Part shown: positions 15,089-24,686 of the stretch, piece after piece | Layout of the letters: each line of letters opens with the position of its first letter | Position numbering within the stretch: position 1 is the stretch's first letter | Assembly: GCA_003209795.1 (NCBI GenBank) | Contig: QCPB01000011.1 | Location: 1-38,090 of the forward strand | Length of the DNA stretch: 38,090 bases | From: Prochlorococcus sp. AG-436-C05 | GTDB taxonomy: Bacteria; Cyanobacteriota; Cyanobacteriia; PCC-6307; Cyanobiaceae | Direction of reading: 5' to 3' | The notes under the pieces: model-generated | Seen by the model: the letters and a program-made list of their open reading frames with translations, nothing else | What the model was told of the DNA's origin: nothing | The model's database searches: none | Translations under genes and position numbers: made by a program

Positions 15089-16207
15089 ATGATTATTGAT
15101 AATTTATATAAGGGGTTTGAGGTCGAGCTCTTCACAGGTAATCTAAATTCTCATATTGGAGTTTCAGATGAGATTGAAAAAACTTTTTCTAATTTTGTTA
15201 AAGAGCCTGATAAGAGGAATGTTGAATATATAACTACTCCGGGGAAAGACTATAAAGGTATATATCGTAAATTATTAACTCCAAGAATCAATTTAAGAAA
15301 ATGGTTACTAAAGAGAGATTTGACTATTATTCCTTCATCTACGCTTTGCTTTACACATAATAGTCGATTTCAACGCTCTGATATTGATAATATTTATCAT
15401 CAATTTATTCAAGATAATTATGGAATATCTATTGCCACTTCAAGTGTTCACATAAATATAGGTATTGATAATTTAGAGCAACTTTTTGCTGCTATTAGAT
15501 TGGTTAGGTGTGAGGCTGCTCTCTATCTTTCTATAAGTGCCAGCTCACCTTTTTTAAACAATGAAATTACTAATAATCACTCACAGAGGTGGATGCAATT
15601 CCCAAAAACACCAAAAGAAGTACCTTTTTTTATAAATCATGAAAGCTATATTAAGTGGATTAAGAGGAATATAGCCAATGGGAATATGCAAAATATTAGA
15701 CATCTCTGGTCATCAATTAGACCTAATGGTCCTAACAGGCCTTTAATTTTGGACCGCTTGGAATTAAGAGTCTGCGATTTCGTTTCAGATATTAATTTGT
15801 TATTAGGAATAACTGCCTTGCTTGAATTGCGAATTTTAAATTTATTTGAAAATATAACAACTTTAGACCCTATGAATACAAGTATTTTTTCTTTGGATGA
15901 ATTATCAAAAATATGTGATCAAAATGAAATTAAAGCTGCAAAAAATAGTTTAAATGCAGAGTTAATTCATTGGAAAGATGGTAGAAAAATAATTTGTACC
16001 GAATGGATAGAAAATTTACTATCAGATTTATCGTTTACTGCTGAAAAGTTTAATATGACTCATCTTTTGAAACCTATCTATAGAGTTCTAGAAGAGGGTA
16101 ATCAATCTATGAAATGGATAAAACAATATGAAAAAGGACTATCTATTGAGGAAATAATGAAATGTGCTATTTATGATATGGAAAAAAGTGAAAAAGAAAG
16201 TATTTAA
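15089..16207 (+). CDS. gshA: Glutamate-cysteine ligase, cyanobacterial type
   Basis: This 372-residue protein matches the cyanobacterial glutamate-cysteine ligase family, which makes gamma-glutamylcysteine in the first glutathione step. Recognisable are KGFEVELFTG near the N-terminus, STLCFTHNSRFQRSD, the SVHINIGIDN block with its conserved His, LSASSPFLNNE-type sequence and RPNGPNRPLILDRLELRVCDF. The ATG immediately follows the trpE TAA, and 53 bases separate it from ppc. The family call is from motif pattern and length; a distant relative of EgtA-type ligases is the main alternative. Confidence 0.88.
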   Translation: MIIDNLYKGFEVELFTGNLNSHIGVSDEIEKTFSNFVKEPDKRNVEYITTPGKDYKGIYRKLLTPRINLRKWLLKRDLTIIPSSTLCFTHNSRFQRSDIDNIYHQFIQDNYGISIATSSVHINIGIDNLEQLFAAIRLVRCEAALYLSISASSPFLNNEITNNHSQRWMQFPKTPKEVPFFINHESYIKWIKRNIANGNMQNIRHLWSSIRPNGPNRPLILDRLELRVCDFVSDINLLLGITALLELRILNLFENITTLDPMNTSIFSLDELSKICDQNEIKAAKNSLNAELIHWKDGRKIICTEWIENLLSDLSFTAEKFNMTHLLKPIYRVLEEGNQSMKWIKQYEKGLSIEEIMKCAIYDMEKSEKESI

Positions 16208-16226
16208 TAATTTAAACAAATATTTG

Positions 16227-16238
16227 ATATGAACATAT
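16227..16238. promoter_or_regulatory. Small dyad upstream of ppc
   Basis: ATATG-AA-CATAT forms a 5-bp dyad 23 bases before the ppc ATG in a 53-base gap. It could be a regulator site, but a dyad this short and AT-rich may be chance. Confidence 0.2.
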
Positions 16239-16260
16239 TCACTTGTGACATAATACATAT

Positions 16261-19230
16261 ATGGAATCTATAGAAAAGTTAGCAAATAATAAGGTGGACC
16301 TTATAAATAACAATGATCCGCTAGATAAAAATCGAGCATTAATAGAAGATTTGTGGGAATCAGTCTTAAGAGAAGAGTGTCCATATGAACAGGCCGAGCG
16401 TTTAATACAGCTTAAAGAATTAAGTTATTCCACCCCAGTTGATGAGCATACTTCCAAAAAATTTAAAAATGAGATAGTTGATATTGTCAATTCTATGGAT
16501 TTAGCAGAATCCATCTCTGCGGCAAGAGCTTTTTCATTATATTTTCAACTAGTTAATATTCTGGAGCAAAGAGTCGAGGAAGATAGATATATTCAAAGTT
16601 TTACGAATAAGAATGTTCACAAATCCCCCGATAATCTTGATCCTTTTGCTCCTGCATTGGCGAGGCAAAATGCACCTGTCACATTTAGAGAATTGTTTTA
16701 TAGGCTTAGGAAATTAAATGTTCCTCCTGGTAAATTAGAGGATTTATTGCAGGAAATGGATATTCGTTTGGTCTTTACGGCGCATCCTACGGAGATAGTA
16801 AGACATACAATTAGGCATAAGCAAACTAGAGTGGCAAATCTCTTAAAAAAAATTCAGGTCGAAAACTTTTTAACAATAGAAGAAATTAATTCTTTAAAAA
16901 CACAATTAAAAGAGGAAGTAACACTTTGGTGGAGGACGGACGAACTGCACCAATTCAAGCCTTCAGTATTAGACGAAGTTGATTATGCCTTACATTATTT
17001 TCAACAAGTTCTGTTTAATGTGATGCCTCAGTTGAGAGGTAGAATTGCCTCATCACTTACCGAAAATTATCCAGATGTTCAGATGCCATCTCAATCATTC
17101 TGTAACTTTGGTTCTTGGGTAGGTTCTGATAGGGATGGCAATCCATCAGTAACGCCGGAAATAACATGGAGAACTGCCTGTTACCAAAGAAAATTAATGT
17201 TGGAAAGATATATTAATGCGATATCCAATCTTAGAGATCAATTAAGCGTTTCAATGCAGTGGAGCCAAGTAAGTTCTTCTCTCTTGGAATCACTGGAAAT
17301 TGATAGAGTTAACTTTCCAGAAATTTATGAATCAAGAGCAACAAGATATAGGTCAGAACCTTACAGATTGAAATTAAGTTATATTTTAGAAAAATTGAGA
17401 CTAACCCAAGAAAGAAATAATCTATTAGCAGAAACTGGGTGGAAGTTAGTTTTAGAAGGAAAATCAGATATTAAAAATTTAGAGCAAGTTGAGAAATTTC
17501 ACTACAAATCAGTCCATGAATTTACTTATGATCTTGAATTAATAAAGAATAGCCTGAATAGTACAGATTTAAGCTGCCAGGCGGTAAATACATTACTAAC
17601 ACAGGTACATATTTTTGGGTTTTCTTTAGCAAGTTTAGATATACGTCAAGAAAGTACTAGGCATAGTGATGCAATTCAAGAGCTTTCAAATTATCTTGAT
17701 TTGCCTGTCCAATATGATCAGATGTCTGAGGAGCAGAAAATTGAATGGTTAATAGAAGAGTTAGATACAAAAAGGCCTTTAATTCCTTCAGAAGTTAGGT
17801 GGAGTAAAACTACAGAAGAAACCTTTTGTGTTTTTAAAATGGTTAAGAGGCTGCAAGAAGAATTTGGAAGTCGCATTTGTCATTCTTATGTAATTTCAAT
17901 GAGTCATAGTGCATCTGATTTGCTTGAAGTCCTACTTCTGGCAAAAGAGATGGGACTTCTGGATCAAAATTCGCAGAAGTCAAAACTGTTAGTTGTTCCT
18001 CTATTCGAAACTGTGGAGGATCTTAAAAGAGCTCCAGAAGTAATGGATAAGTTATTCCAATTAGATTTATATAGATCACTTTTACCAAAAGTTGGGGAAT
18101 CATTTAAACCTCTTCAGGAATTAATGCTAGGTTACTCAGATAGTAATAAAGATTCAGGATTCCTTTCTAGTAATTGGGAAATTCATAGAGCTCAAATTGC
18201 TCTTCAAAATCTTTCAAGTAAAAATAATATACTTCTCAGACTTTTTCACGGTAGAGGAGGTTCTGTAGGGCGAGGAGGAGGGCCTGCTTATCAAGCAATC
18301 TTAGCTCAGCCAAGTGGTACCCTAAAAGGAAGAATTAAAATAACAGAACAAGGAGAAGTTTTAGCTTCTAAATATAGTCTTCCTGAACTAGCTTTGTATA
18401 ATTTAGAAACCGTTACTACAGCAGTTATTCAGAATAGTTTAGTTAACAATAGGCTCGATGCAACCTTAGAATGGAATGAATTAATGACTAGGTTAGCAGA
18501 CACATCAAGATCTCACTATAGAAAATTAGTTCATGAGAATCCTGATTTGTTAATGTTCTTTCAAGAAGTCACTCCAATCGAAGAAATTAGTAAATTACAG
18601 ATATCAAGTAGACCTGCTAGAAGAAAAAAAGGAGCTAAGGACTTATCAAGTTTAAGAGCTATTCCATGGGTTTTTGGATGGACACAAAGTAGATTCCTTT
18701 TGCCAAGTTGGTTTGGTGTAGGAACTGCACTATCAGTGGAATTAAAATCTGATCCCCAACAAATTGAATTATTAAGAGTACTTCACCAAAGATGGCCATT
18801 TTTTCGGATGCTTATTTCAAAAGTGGAAATGACATTATCTAAAGTAGACTTAGAAGTCGCAAAATATTATGTGGATACTCTAGGCAGTCCAAAAAATAGA
18901 GTTTCTTTTGAGGATATTTTTGATGTAATTTCTAAAGAATATAATCTGACAAAAACTTTAATACTTGAGATAACTGGTAAAAATAAGCTTCTTGAGTCTG
19001 ATAGAGACTTAAGATCATCTGTGAATTTAAGAAATAAAACAATAATCCCTTTAGGGTTTTTGCAAGTTTCACTTTTAAGAAGGCTTCGAGATCAAACAAG
19101 ACAACCTCCAATTAGTGAGTCTTTAATTGATAAGAATGAATCTAGAAGAGCTTATAGCCGCAGTGAATTATTGAGGGGAGCACTTTTAACTATTAATGGT
19201 ATAGCTGCAGGTATGAGAAATACAGGTTAA
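16261..19230 (+). CDS. ppc: Phosphoenolpyruvate carboxylase
   Basis: PEPC adds bicarbonate to PEP to form oxaloacetate, the anaplerotic supply for amino acids in cyanobacteria with an incomplete TCA cycle. The 989-residue protein has the catalytic His motif [12 protein letters not shown] (His175), the [15 protein letters not shown] motif, [18 protein letters not shown], the [14 protein letters not shown] loop and the C-terminal MRNTG. The N-terminus shows no acid-SDKD phosphorylation motif of the plant type. It sits between gshA and the GNAT-like gene. Confidence 0.98.
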   Translation: MESIEKLANNKVDLINNNDPLDKNRALIEDLWESVLREECPYEQAERLIQLKELSYSTPVDEHTSKKFKNEIVDIVNSMDLAESISAARAFSLYFQLVNILEQRVEEDRYIQSFTNKNVHKSPDNLDPFAPALARQNAPVTFRELFYRLRKLNVPPGKLEDLLQEMDIRLVFTAHPTEIVRHTIRHKQTRVANLLKKIQVENFLTIEEINSLKTQLKEEVTLWWRTDELHQFKPSVLDEVDYALHYFQQVLFNVMPQLRGRIASSLTENYPDVQMPSQSFCNFGSWVGSDRDGNPSVTPEITWRTACYQRKLMLERYINAISNLRDQLSVSMQWSQVSSSLLESLEIDRVNFPEIYESRATRYRSEPYRLKLSYILEKLRLTQERNNLLAETGWKLVLEGKSDIKNLEQVEKFHYKSVHEFTYDLELIKNSLNSTDLSCQAVNTLLTQVHIFGFSLASLDIRQESTRHSDAIQELSNYLDLPVQYDQMSEEQKIEWLIEELDTKRPLIPSEVRWSKTTEETFCVFKMVKRLQEEFGSRICHSYVISMSHSASDLLEVLLLAKEMGLLDQNSQKSKLLVVPLFETVEDLKRAPEVMDKLFQLDLYRSLLPKVGESFKPLQELMLGYSDSNKDSGFLSSNWEIHRAQIALQNLSSKNNILLRLFHGRGGSVGRGGGPAYQAILAQPSGTLKGRIKITEQGEVLASKYSLPELALYNLETVTTAVIQNSLVNNRLDATLEWNELMTRLADTSRSHYRKLVHENPDLLMFFQEVTPIEEISKLQISSRPARRKKGAKDLSSLRAIPWVFGWTQSRFLLPSWFGVGTALSVELKSDPQQIELLRVLHQRWPFFRMLISKVEMTLSKVDLEVAKYYVDTLGSPKNRVSFEDIFDVISKEYNLTKTLILEITGKNKLLESDRDLRSSVNLRNKTIIPLGFLQVSLLRRLRDQTRQPPISESLIDKNESRRAYSRSELLRGALLTINGIAAGMRNTG

Positions 19231-19233
19231 TAA

Positions 19234-19680
19234 TTGCAATATTTTTCTAAAAAAAAACTTATTCTTCCAGAGGGTTATTTTGTTAATTCTTCTCATATTC
19301 CATTAGCTAAAGATGTCAATAAACTTTTAGCAAATTGTGGCTCTGAGACTTTTCCAATCAAAGCACTGTCAAAAGCTATTCAGATAAGTAATTTCTTTTT
19401 TGTCATACAAAACGAATCTGAAAAAAAGATCTATGGGTTCGTTAGGGTCACTTCAGATAGAGGATTAAATGCGAATTTATGGAACTTATGTGCTCAATCA
19501 GGCGAGAATCAGACACTGTTTTATTCGATACTTCTGCAAGCAACACTTGAAAAAATTAATAGAGAAATGCCAGGATGCAGTATTTCTGTACAAGCGCCAG
19601 TTTCCTCCTTTAAAAGTTTAGAAGACAGTGGATTCATATTAGATCCAAATGGAATTAGAGTAATGAGTTATAAACTTTAA
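19234..19680 (+). CDS. Probable GNAT-like acetyltransferase, 148 aa, TTG start
   Basis: The protein has GNAT-like layout: an N-terminal helix with HIPLAKDVNKLLANCG, a strand pair FFFVIQNESEKKIYGFVRVTSD, a mid-section LWNLCAQSGENQTLFYSILLQ and a final strand-helix-strand SLEDSGFILDPNGIRVMSYKL. The acetyl-CoA loop (Q/RxxGxG/A) is not recognisable, so activity is uncertain. The only nearby start is TTG, three bases after the ppc TAA, implying read-through coupling with ppc. Its stop is 13 bases from the 3' end of the oppositely oriented tRNA-Arg. The substrate is unknown. Confidence 0.6.
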   Translation: MQYFSKKKLILPEGYFVNSSHIPLAKDVNKLLANCGSETFPIKALSKAIQISNFFFVIQNESEKKIYGFVRVTSDRGLNANLWNLCAQSGENQTLFYSILLQATLEKINREMPGCSISVQAPVSSFKSLEDSGFILDPNGIRVMSYKL

Positions 19681-19692
19681 GTTTTTATGCTA

Positions 19693-19766
19693 CGAGCATG
19701 GAGGGATTCGAACCCCCGACTCTCAGAACCGGAATCTGATGCTCTATCCAACTGAGCTACATGCCC
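19693..19766 (-). tRNA. tRNA-Arg (CCG)
   Basis: The minus strand forms a 74-base cloverleaf. The acceptor GGGCATG pairs with CATGCTC (one G-U), the D-arm is GCTC-AGTTGGATA-GAGC, and the anticodon arm TCAGA-TTCCGGT-TCTGA gives anticodon CCG. The T-arm is GGGGG-TTCGAAT-CCCTC. CCA is not encoded. The 5' end lies 53 bases from the preferred recF start, head to head. Confidence 0.95.
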
Positions 19767-19819
19767 CTAAATTTTTCAATTTCTTTAAAGAAAATCTAAA
19801 TATTTTAAATTTAGCTAAT

Positions 19820-20932
19820 TTGACAAAGGAATGCATAAAAACAATTTTCTTAAATAACTTAAAAATAAAGAATTTTCGTAACCATAAAAGTTTCGAAATT
19901 GATCTTAAGGAGCAAAGATCAATTGTTCTAGGCTGTAATGGCATTGGCAAATCAAACTTGCTTGAATCAGTTGAATTTCTTAGCCAACTAAAATCTAGTA
20001 GATCTTTAAGCGATAAAGATTTAATAGAAAACGATAGTGATTTGGCTGTGATTTGTGGTCAAATTGATTTTAAGGATGACTTAAAAGTAAATTTATTAAG
20101 AAAAGGGGCTAAAACAGTCTATGTCAATGAAACATTATTGAAAAGAAACAGTGAGATAAAGAATTATATTCGGAGTATATGTTTTTGTTCTAATGATATA
20201 GATATTGTTAGAAGTGAACCTAGTTATCGAAGAATATGGATAGATAAGGTTGTGTCTCAGCTTGAACCAGTATATGTTGAATTGCTTAGTAGATTTAATA
20301 GGCTTTTAAAACAAAGAAGTCATTTTTGGCGTTCAGAAATTTTTCTAAAAGATAAAGTTTCAGAAATTCTTGACAGTTTTGATATTCAAATGTCATTAAT
20401 AAGTACAAGGATTTTTAGGCGTAGAAGAAGAGCTTTATTAAAAATCACACCATATGTTAAATATTGGCATAGTCACTTGAGCAAATCTCAAGAGCAAATT
20501 GGCATAAATTATCTGTCGGGGATAGAAGATATAATTCAAGAAGAAGAAGAAGAAGTAATTAGCAAGAAAATAGCAGAACAATTATATAAGCAGCGTTCAA
20601 TAGAGGAATTAACAGGTAAATGCAATTTGGGACCCCATCGTGACGATATAGAGTTTCTTATTAATGATATTTCAGTAAGAAAATATGGTTCCTCTGGCCA
20701 GCAACGCACTTTTATCTTAGCTCTAAAGATGGCTGAGCTGGACTTATTGAGTAAAACCTTCAATGAGCCACCAATATTGATATTGGATGATGTTTTGGCA
20801 GAACTAGATATAACAAGACAAAATTTATTATTAAATTCTGTTGGTAAAGATAGCCAATGTCTTATAAGTGCTACACATCTAGATAAGTTCAATCAATCTT
20901 TTATAGGCTCTTCACAAATGATTTACCTATAA
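19820..20932 (+). CDS. recF: DNA replication/repair protein RecF
   Basis: RecF loads RecA at gapped DNA with RecO and RecR. It has the SMC-like N-terminus LNNLKIKNFRNHKSFEI, Walker A GCNGIGKSNLLESV, the signature GKCNLGPHRDDIEF, the SSGQQRTFILALKMAEL block and Walker B ILILDDVLAELD. The frame is open back to 19739, but the first dozen codons are antisense tRNA-Arg. I choose TTG 19820 (370 residues), which places the start a dozen residues before the conserved region. An ATG at 19831 would need one base deleted to be in frame. No Shine-Dalgarno helps decide. A GAA/AAG-rich run near 20537-20556 encodes an acidic stretch. Confidence 0.92.
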   Translation: MTKECIKTIFLNNLKIKNFRNHKSFEIDLKEQRSIVLGCNGIGKSNLLESVEFLSQLKSSRSLSDKDLIENDSDLAVICGQIDFKDDLKVNLLRKGAKTVYVNETLLKRNSEIKNYIRSICFCSNDIDIVRSEPSYRRIWIDKVVSQLEPVYVELLSRFNRLLKQRSHFWRSEIFLKDKVSEILDSFDIQMSLISTRIFRRRRRALLKITPYVKYWHSHLSKSQEQIGINYLSGIEDIIQEEEEEVISKKIAEQLYKQRSIEELTGKCNLGPHRDDIEFLINDISVRKYGSSGQQRTFILALKMAELDLLSKTFNEPPILILDDVLAELDITRQNLLLNSVGKDSQCLISATHLDKFNQSFIGSSQMIYL

Positions 20933-20961
20933 TTATAAAAAGGTGTGTTTTTTAGCTAATC

Positions 20962-20967
20962 TATAAT
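20962..20967 (+). promoter_or_regulatory. Candidate speD -10 box (TATAAT)
   Basis: A perfect TATAAT sits 17 bases before the ATG at 20985, in the 52-base gap after recF. It predicts a leader of about 10 bases. No -35 box is evident. Confidence 0.35.
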
Positions 20968-20984
20968 TCATATAAATTTCATTA

Positions 20985-21419
20985 ATGGATCCCTCAAAAA
21001 AAAATCATATTTTAAAAGCATTCAATAATGAAGATCATTTAGCCCATCAAAGTAAGCATATTTTGTTAGAGCTTTATAAATGTGATTACGAAAAATTAAA
21101 TGACGAATCTTTTTTACGTTGTGCAATAAGCAAGGCTGCAAAATCTGCTAATGCAACAGTTCTAAATCTTATAAGTAATAAATTTGAACCTCAGGGTGTT
21201 ACAGCAATCGCTTTATTAGCCGAATCTCATCTTTCAATACATACATGGCCTGAATCAAATTATTCTGCAGTAGATATCTTTACATGTGGCCACAATATGA
21301 AGCCAGAAAGAGCTAGTGAATATTTAATTGAAGCTTTGATGGCTAAAGAACATCTCTTGCGTATTATTAATCGAAATCCTCCTTCAACAGTTCATAACCA
21401 AATTAGAACTAAAGTTTAA
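20985..21419 (+). CDS. speD: S-adenosylmethionine decarboxylase proenzyme
   Basis: This small pyruvoyl enzyme makes decarboxylated SAM for spermidine synthesis. Self-cleavage is expected between Glu80 and Ser81 in LLAESHLSIHTWPE, creating the pyruvoyl group. The catalytic His86 and Cys101 (DIFTCGHNM) are present. The 144-residue length fits the bacterial class 1B (SpeH-type) proenzyme. The gene stands alone after recF and ends nine bases before convergent larE. Confidence 0.95.
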   Translation: MDPSKKNHILKAFNNEDHLAHQSKHILLELYKCDYEKLNDESFLRCAISKAAKSANATVLNLISNKFEPQGVTAIALLAESHLSIHTWPESNYSAVDIFTCGHNMKPERASEYLIEALMAKEHLLRIINRNPPSTVHNQIRTKV

Positions 21420-21428
21420 ATTGGAATG

Positions 21429-22277
21429 TTATCTATTTAATTTTCCACTTATTAATCCTTCAAGATCTAGGCTTGTACAATTAAAACCTAAATTAGAGAA
21501 ATATTGAACTATTTTATTAAAATCATAATTCTTAAAAAAATTTTCTAATTGATCTTGAGGAATTTCTATTCTGGCTGTTGTACCTTGACATCTCACTCTC
21601 ACTTCTGATATTCCACCTTTCTTTAAGTATTCTTCTGCCTTTTCAACCATTTTTAGTCTTTTATTTGTTATTTCATCCCCATAAGGAAATCTTGATGATA
21701 AGCAGGGTTGAGCAGGTTTCTCCCACCAAGGGAAGCCTAATGCTTTCGAAACATCCCTTATATCTTTTTTAGTAAATTTAAATTTAGCCAGGGGAGAAAT
21801 TACTCCGGCTTGTTTGGCTGCTTCAATTCCAGGCCTATAATCTGCAAGGTCATCTAAATTAACTCCATCTAAAACAATTTTGTAATTAAGTTTTGTAGAC
21901 AAAAATGTTGTGTGTTTGTGCAGCTCTTTTTTGCATGCAAAACATCTATCTTTTGGGTTTTTACTATAACCTATATGATCTAATTCTGATGTCTCAATTT
22001 CTAAATGTTTAATCCCAATCCATTTCGCTTGACTTCTTGCTTCTTCAAGTAGTGTTTTAGCTAAGGCAGGTGAAACACCTGTAATCGCAATTGCTTTACT
22101 GCCTAATTGCTCGAAGGCCAATGAGGTTACCAATGTACTATCTACTCCACCTGAATAAGCGACACATACACTATGAAGATTCTTGATATAACTTCTAATG
22201 GTATAAAGTTTTTCATTTTGTTCATTAGAGAGGATTTCTAGTTGATTGAACATGCTAATGACTTTAAAATTTAACAA
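21429..22277 (-). CDS. larE: LarE-type ATP-dependent sulfur transferase, three-cysteine form
   Basis: LarE adds sulfur to a pyridinium dicarboxylate precursor of the nickel-pincer cofactor. The PP-loop YSGGVDSTLV lies at residues 41-50, with LDGVNLDDLADYRPG and the PCLSSRFPYG region following. Three cysteines are in positions matching [4Fe-4S] LarE types: Cys112 and Cys115 in RCFACKKE and Cys192 in PCLSSR. Single-Cys LarE uses only the last as sacrificial sulfur. The frame opens at 22277; the internal ATG at 22253 (MFNQLEIL) is an equally likely start. No larA, larB or larC lies in the window, so the acceptor is unproven. Confidence 0.85.
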   Translation of the reverse strand: MLNFKVISMFNQLEILSNEQNEKLYTIRSYIKNLHSVCVAYSGGVDSTLVTSLAFEQLGSKAIAITGVSPALAKTLLEEARSQAKWIGIKHLEIETSELDHIGYSKNPKDRCFACKKELHKHTTFLSTKLNYKIVLDGVNLDDLADYRPGIEAAKQAGVISPLAKFKFTKKDIRDVSKALGFPWWEKPAQPCLSSRFPYGDEITNKRLKMVEKAEEYLKKGGISEVRVRCQGTTARIEIPQDQLENFFKNYDFNKIVQYFSNLGFNCTSLDLEGLISGKLNR

Positions 22278-22358
22278 TATGAATAGGTTGAATTTATTAT
22301 TAAATTTTTAATAATATTCATTCATTTATTTTAGATTAAATTTACTCACCTTGTTCAA

Positions 22359-23519
22359 TTGACAAATACAAGTAGAAATAGAGGTATTGGAATCGTTACC
22401 GCAAGTGACAGCCAGGAAAGATCAAAAGGTCAACTTCATATCTATGACGGAGAAGGTAAAGGGAAGAGTCAAGCTGCTTTAGGTGTTGTGCTTAGAACAA
22501 TAGGATTAGGAATATGCGAAAAAAGACAGTCAAGAGTTCTTTTACTCAGATTTCTGAAAGGTCCTGAGAGGTCATATGATGAAGATTCAGCAATAGAAGC
22601 ATTGCAAAGAGGATTCCCACACTTGATTGATCATGTGAGGACAGGAAGATCTGAATTCTTTAATGCTGAGCAAGTGACAAAATTTGATATTTCTGAGGCA
22701 GAGAGAGGTTGGAATATTGCTAAAGGTGCAATTGCGAGCTCACTTTACTCAGTAGTTGTTCTAGATGAATTAAATCCAGTCCTAGATTTAGGAATGCTTG
22801 ATATAGAGGAAGTTGTAAGTTCGTTAAAACATCGTCCTGATGGATTGGAGATAATCATTACGGGAAGAGCAGCTCCTTCCTCTTTGGTCAGAATATCTCA
22901 GCTTCATTCAGAGATGAGACCGCGTTTTAGAAGAGATGTAAATTCTACAAGCAGGCAAATTAATGGTTCTGGTGGAATTGAAGTTTATACTGGCGAAGGA
23001 AAAGGTAAATCTACAAGTGCACTTGGTAAAGCTCTTCAAGCTATTGGGAAAGGAATTTCTCAAGACAAGAGTCATAGAGTTTTAATTTTGCAATGGCTAA
23101 AAGGAGGTAATGGTTATACTGAGGACGCTGCTATAGAAGCTTTGAGAGATAGTTATCCTCATTTAGTTGACCATTTGCGTTCAGGCAGAGATGCCATTGT
23201 ATGGAGGGGCCAGCAACAACCAATTGACTACGTTGAAGCTGAAAGAGCATGGGAAATTGCGAAAGCGGCTATTCTTAGTGGTTTATATAAAACTATTATT
23301 TTGGATGAATTGAATCCAACTGTCGATTTAGAACTTTTACCAGTTGAATCAATTCATCAAACTCTCTTAAAAAAACCTACAGAAACAGAGATTGTTATTA
23401 CTGGAAGATGTAAGAATGAACCTTCATACTTTGAACTTGCTGATGTTTACTCTGAGATGGTTTGTCATAAACATTACGCAAATGTTGGAGTCGATTTAAA
23501 AAGAGGAGTAGATTATTAA
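22359..23519 (+). CDS. Tandem-duplicated CobO/BtuR-like P-loop protein (corrinoid adenosyltransferase family)
   Basis: Both halves resemble CobO/BtuR ATP:corrinoid adenosyltransferases. Copy 1: Walker A GEGKGKSQ at residues 31-38, HLIDHVRTGR, LDELNP at 135-140 and ITGR at 167-170. Copy 2: GEGKGKST at 212-219, HLVDHLRSGR, LDELNP at 315-320 and ITGR at 347-350. The C-terminal motifs repeat at exactly 180 residues. Normal CobO has one domain of about 190 residues, so this 386-residue protein is a fused duplication. Prochlorococcus makes pseudocobalamin, so an adenosyltransferase role fits but is not proven. The start is TTG. It is divergent from larE. Confidence 0.85.
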   Translation: MTNTSRNRGIGIVTASDSQERSKGQLHIYDGEGKGKSQAALGVVLRTIGLGICEKRQSRVLLLRFLKGPERSYDEDSAIEALQRGFPHLIDHVRTGRSEFFNAEQVTKFDISEAERGWNIAKGAIASSLYSVVVLDELNPVLDLGMLDIEEVVSSLKHRPDGLEIIITGRAAPSSLVRISQLHSEMRPRFRRDVNSTSRQINGSGGIEVYTGEGKGKSTSALGKALQAIGKGISQDKSHRVLILQWLKGGNGYTEDAAIEALRDSYPHLVDHLRSGRDAIVWRGQQQPIDYVEAERAWEIAKAAILSGLYKTIILDELNPTVDLELLPVESIHQTLLKKPTETEIVITGRCKNEPSYFELADVYSEMVCHKHYANVGVDLKRGVDY

Positions 23520-23534
23520 AATATCCTCAAAGTT

Positions 23535-24686
23535 TTAGTTGACTATACTTTTTTGAATCTTTTCAATACCACCTTCGATTGATCTTGATTGAATACTAAA
23601 TTTTGACAAAAGCTTTGCAGCTTTTTCAGAACGTTTGCCCAATTGACATAAAGTAAAAACTTCTTTAATTAAACTTTCTTTTTTAATAAATTCTAAATGA
23701 GTTTTTTGGTCTAGATTACTAAGTGGGATAGATATAGAGCCTTCAATAGATGAATTAGAGAATTCTTCATTTTCTCTAACATCTATTAGAAGTATTTTGT
23801 CGGGTTTTTCTTTATATAAACTCTTAAATTCGTTGGCATTTATTCTCTCAATTTCAATATTATGGTTCGAACATTCTGTGTCGGTGTAAAAATCATTGAA
23901 CTGAGCAAGATTTTTGATTGTTTTATATGCCTTATCAGCTTTTAAATTTAATTTTTTTATTTTCATAGTTAATAGATTAAAAATCAAAATTGTTCCATCA
24001 AGAATTTCACCTTTTTCAAGGATAATTTTAATTATTTCATTGCTTTGAAGAACTCCTATAAGACCAGTTGAAACTCCTATAACCCCAAATTCCTCACAGC
24101 TAGGGACAGTTGTTTTCGAAGGAGATTCTGGAAGTAAGTCTCTTAAATTAGGACTATTTTGAAAAAGATTGAAAACACTTATTTGGCCTTCAAAGCCTTG
24201 AACACTTCCAAAAACTAAAGGTTTATTAAGTATTAAACAAGCATCATTTATTAAATATCGAGTTCCAAAGTTATCTGAGCAATCACAAATAACATCAAAA
24301 TCTTTAATAATATCTAGCACATTCTTTGAATTAATTCTTTTTTGAAAAATTAATACTTCAGTATTAGGATTTAATCTTTGAATTCTTTCTCGAGCAGACT
24401 CAATTTTCAGATTACCAACAGTATCTGTTTCATGAATGATTTGTCTTTGGAGATTAGACTTCTCAACTTGATCGTTATCAACTATCCCAATTTTACCAAC
24501 TCCAGCGGCTGCCAGATAAAGTAAAACAGATGATCCAAGACCTCCTGCTCCAATACATATTACTGAGCTATTTTTTAGTTTTAATTGACCTTCAATTCCT
24601 ATTTCCTGAAGAGTTAAATGTTTTTGGTATCTTTCTTTTTCATCTATACTTAAGAAATTGTATTTGAAATCTTTTGATATTTTCAT
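23535..24686 (-). CDS. MoeB/ThiF-like E1 adenylyltransferase with C-terminal rhodanese domain
   Basis: The protein adenylates the C-terminal Gly of a ThiS/MoaD-type sulfur carrier and loads sulfur through its rhodanese domain, as MoeZ/MOCS3 do. Residues 1-250 are the E1 domain: IGAGGLGSSVLLYLAAAGVG, QRQIIHETDTVG, CDCSDNFGTRYLIND and PSCEEFGVIGVSTGLIG. The zinc CxxC pairs of E. coli MoeB are absent (NLRDLL and KADKAYKT in their places), as in MoeZ-type proteins. The rhodanese domain covers about 290-383 with active loop CQLGKRS. Whether its partner is thiamine, molybdopterin or another carrier is unknown. It is convergent with the CobO-like gene. Confidence 0.9.
   Translation of the reverse strand: MKISKDFKYNFLSIDEKERYQKHLTLQEIGIEGQLKLKNSSVICIGAGGLGSSVLLYLAAAGVGKIGIVDNDQVEKSNLQRQIIHETDTVGNLKIESARERIQRLNPNTEVLIFQKRINSKNVLDIIKDFDVICDCSDNFGTRYLINDACLILNKPLVFGSVQGFEGQISVFNLFQNSPNLRDLLPESPSKTTVPSCEEFGVIGVSTGLIGVLQSNEIIKIILEKGEILDGTILIFNLLTMKIKKLNLKADKAYKTIKNLAQFNDFYTDTECSNHNIEIERINANEFKSLYKEKPDKILLIDVRENEEFSNSSIEGSISIPLSNLDQKTHLEFIKKESLIKEVFTLCQLGKRSEKAAKLLSKFSIQSRSIEGGIEKIQKSIVN

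Noticed and set aside
19739-19819. recF starting at ATG 19739
   Set aside because: The first codons are antisense tRNA-Arg and there is no RecF-like sequence there.
20537-20556. AAG/GAA microsatellite inside recF as a phase-variation tract
   Set aside because: It is in frame, triplet-based and encodes a short acidic run; a change would not shift the frame.
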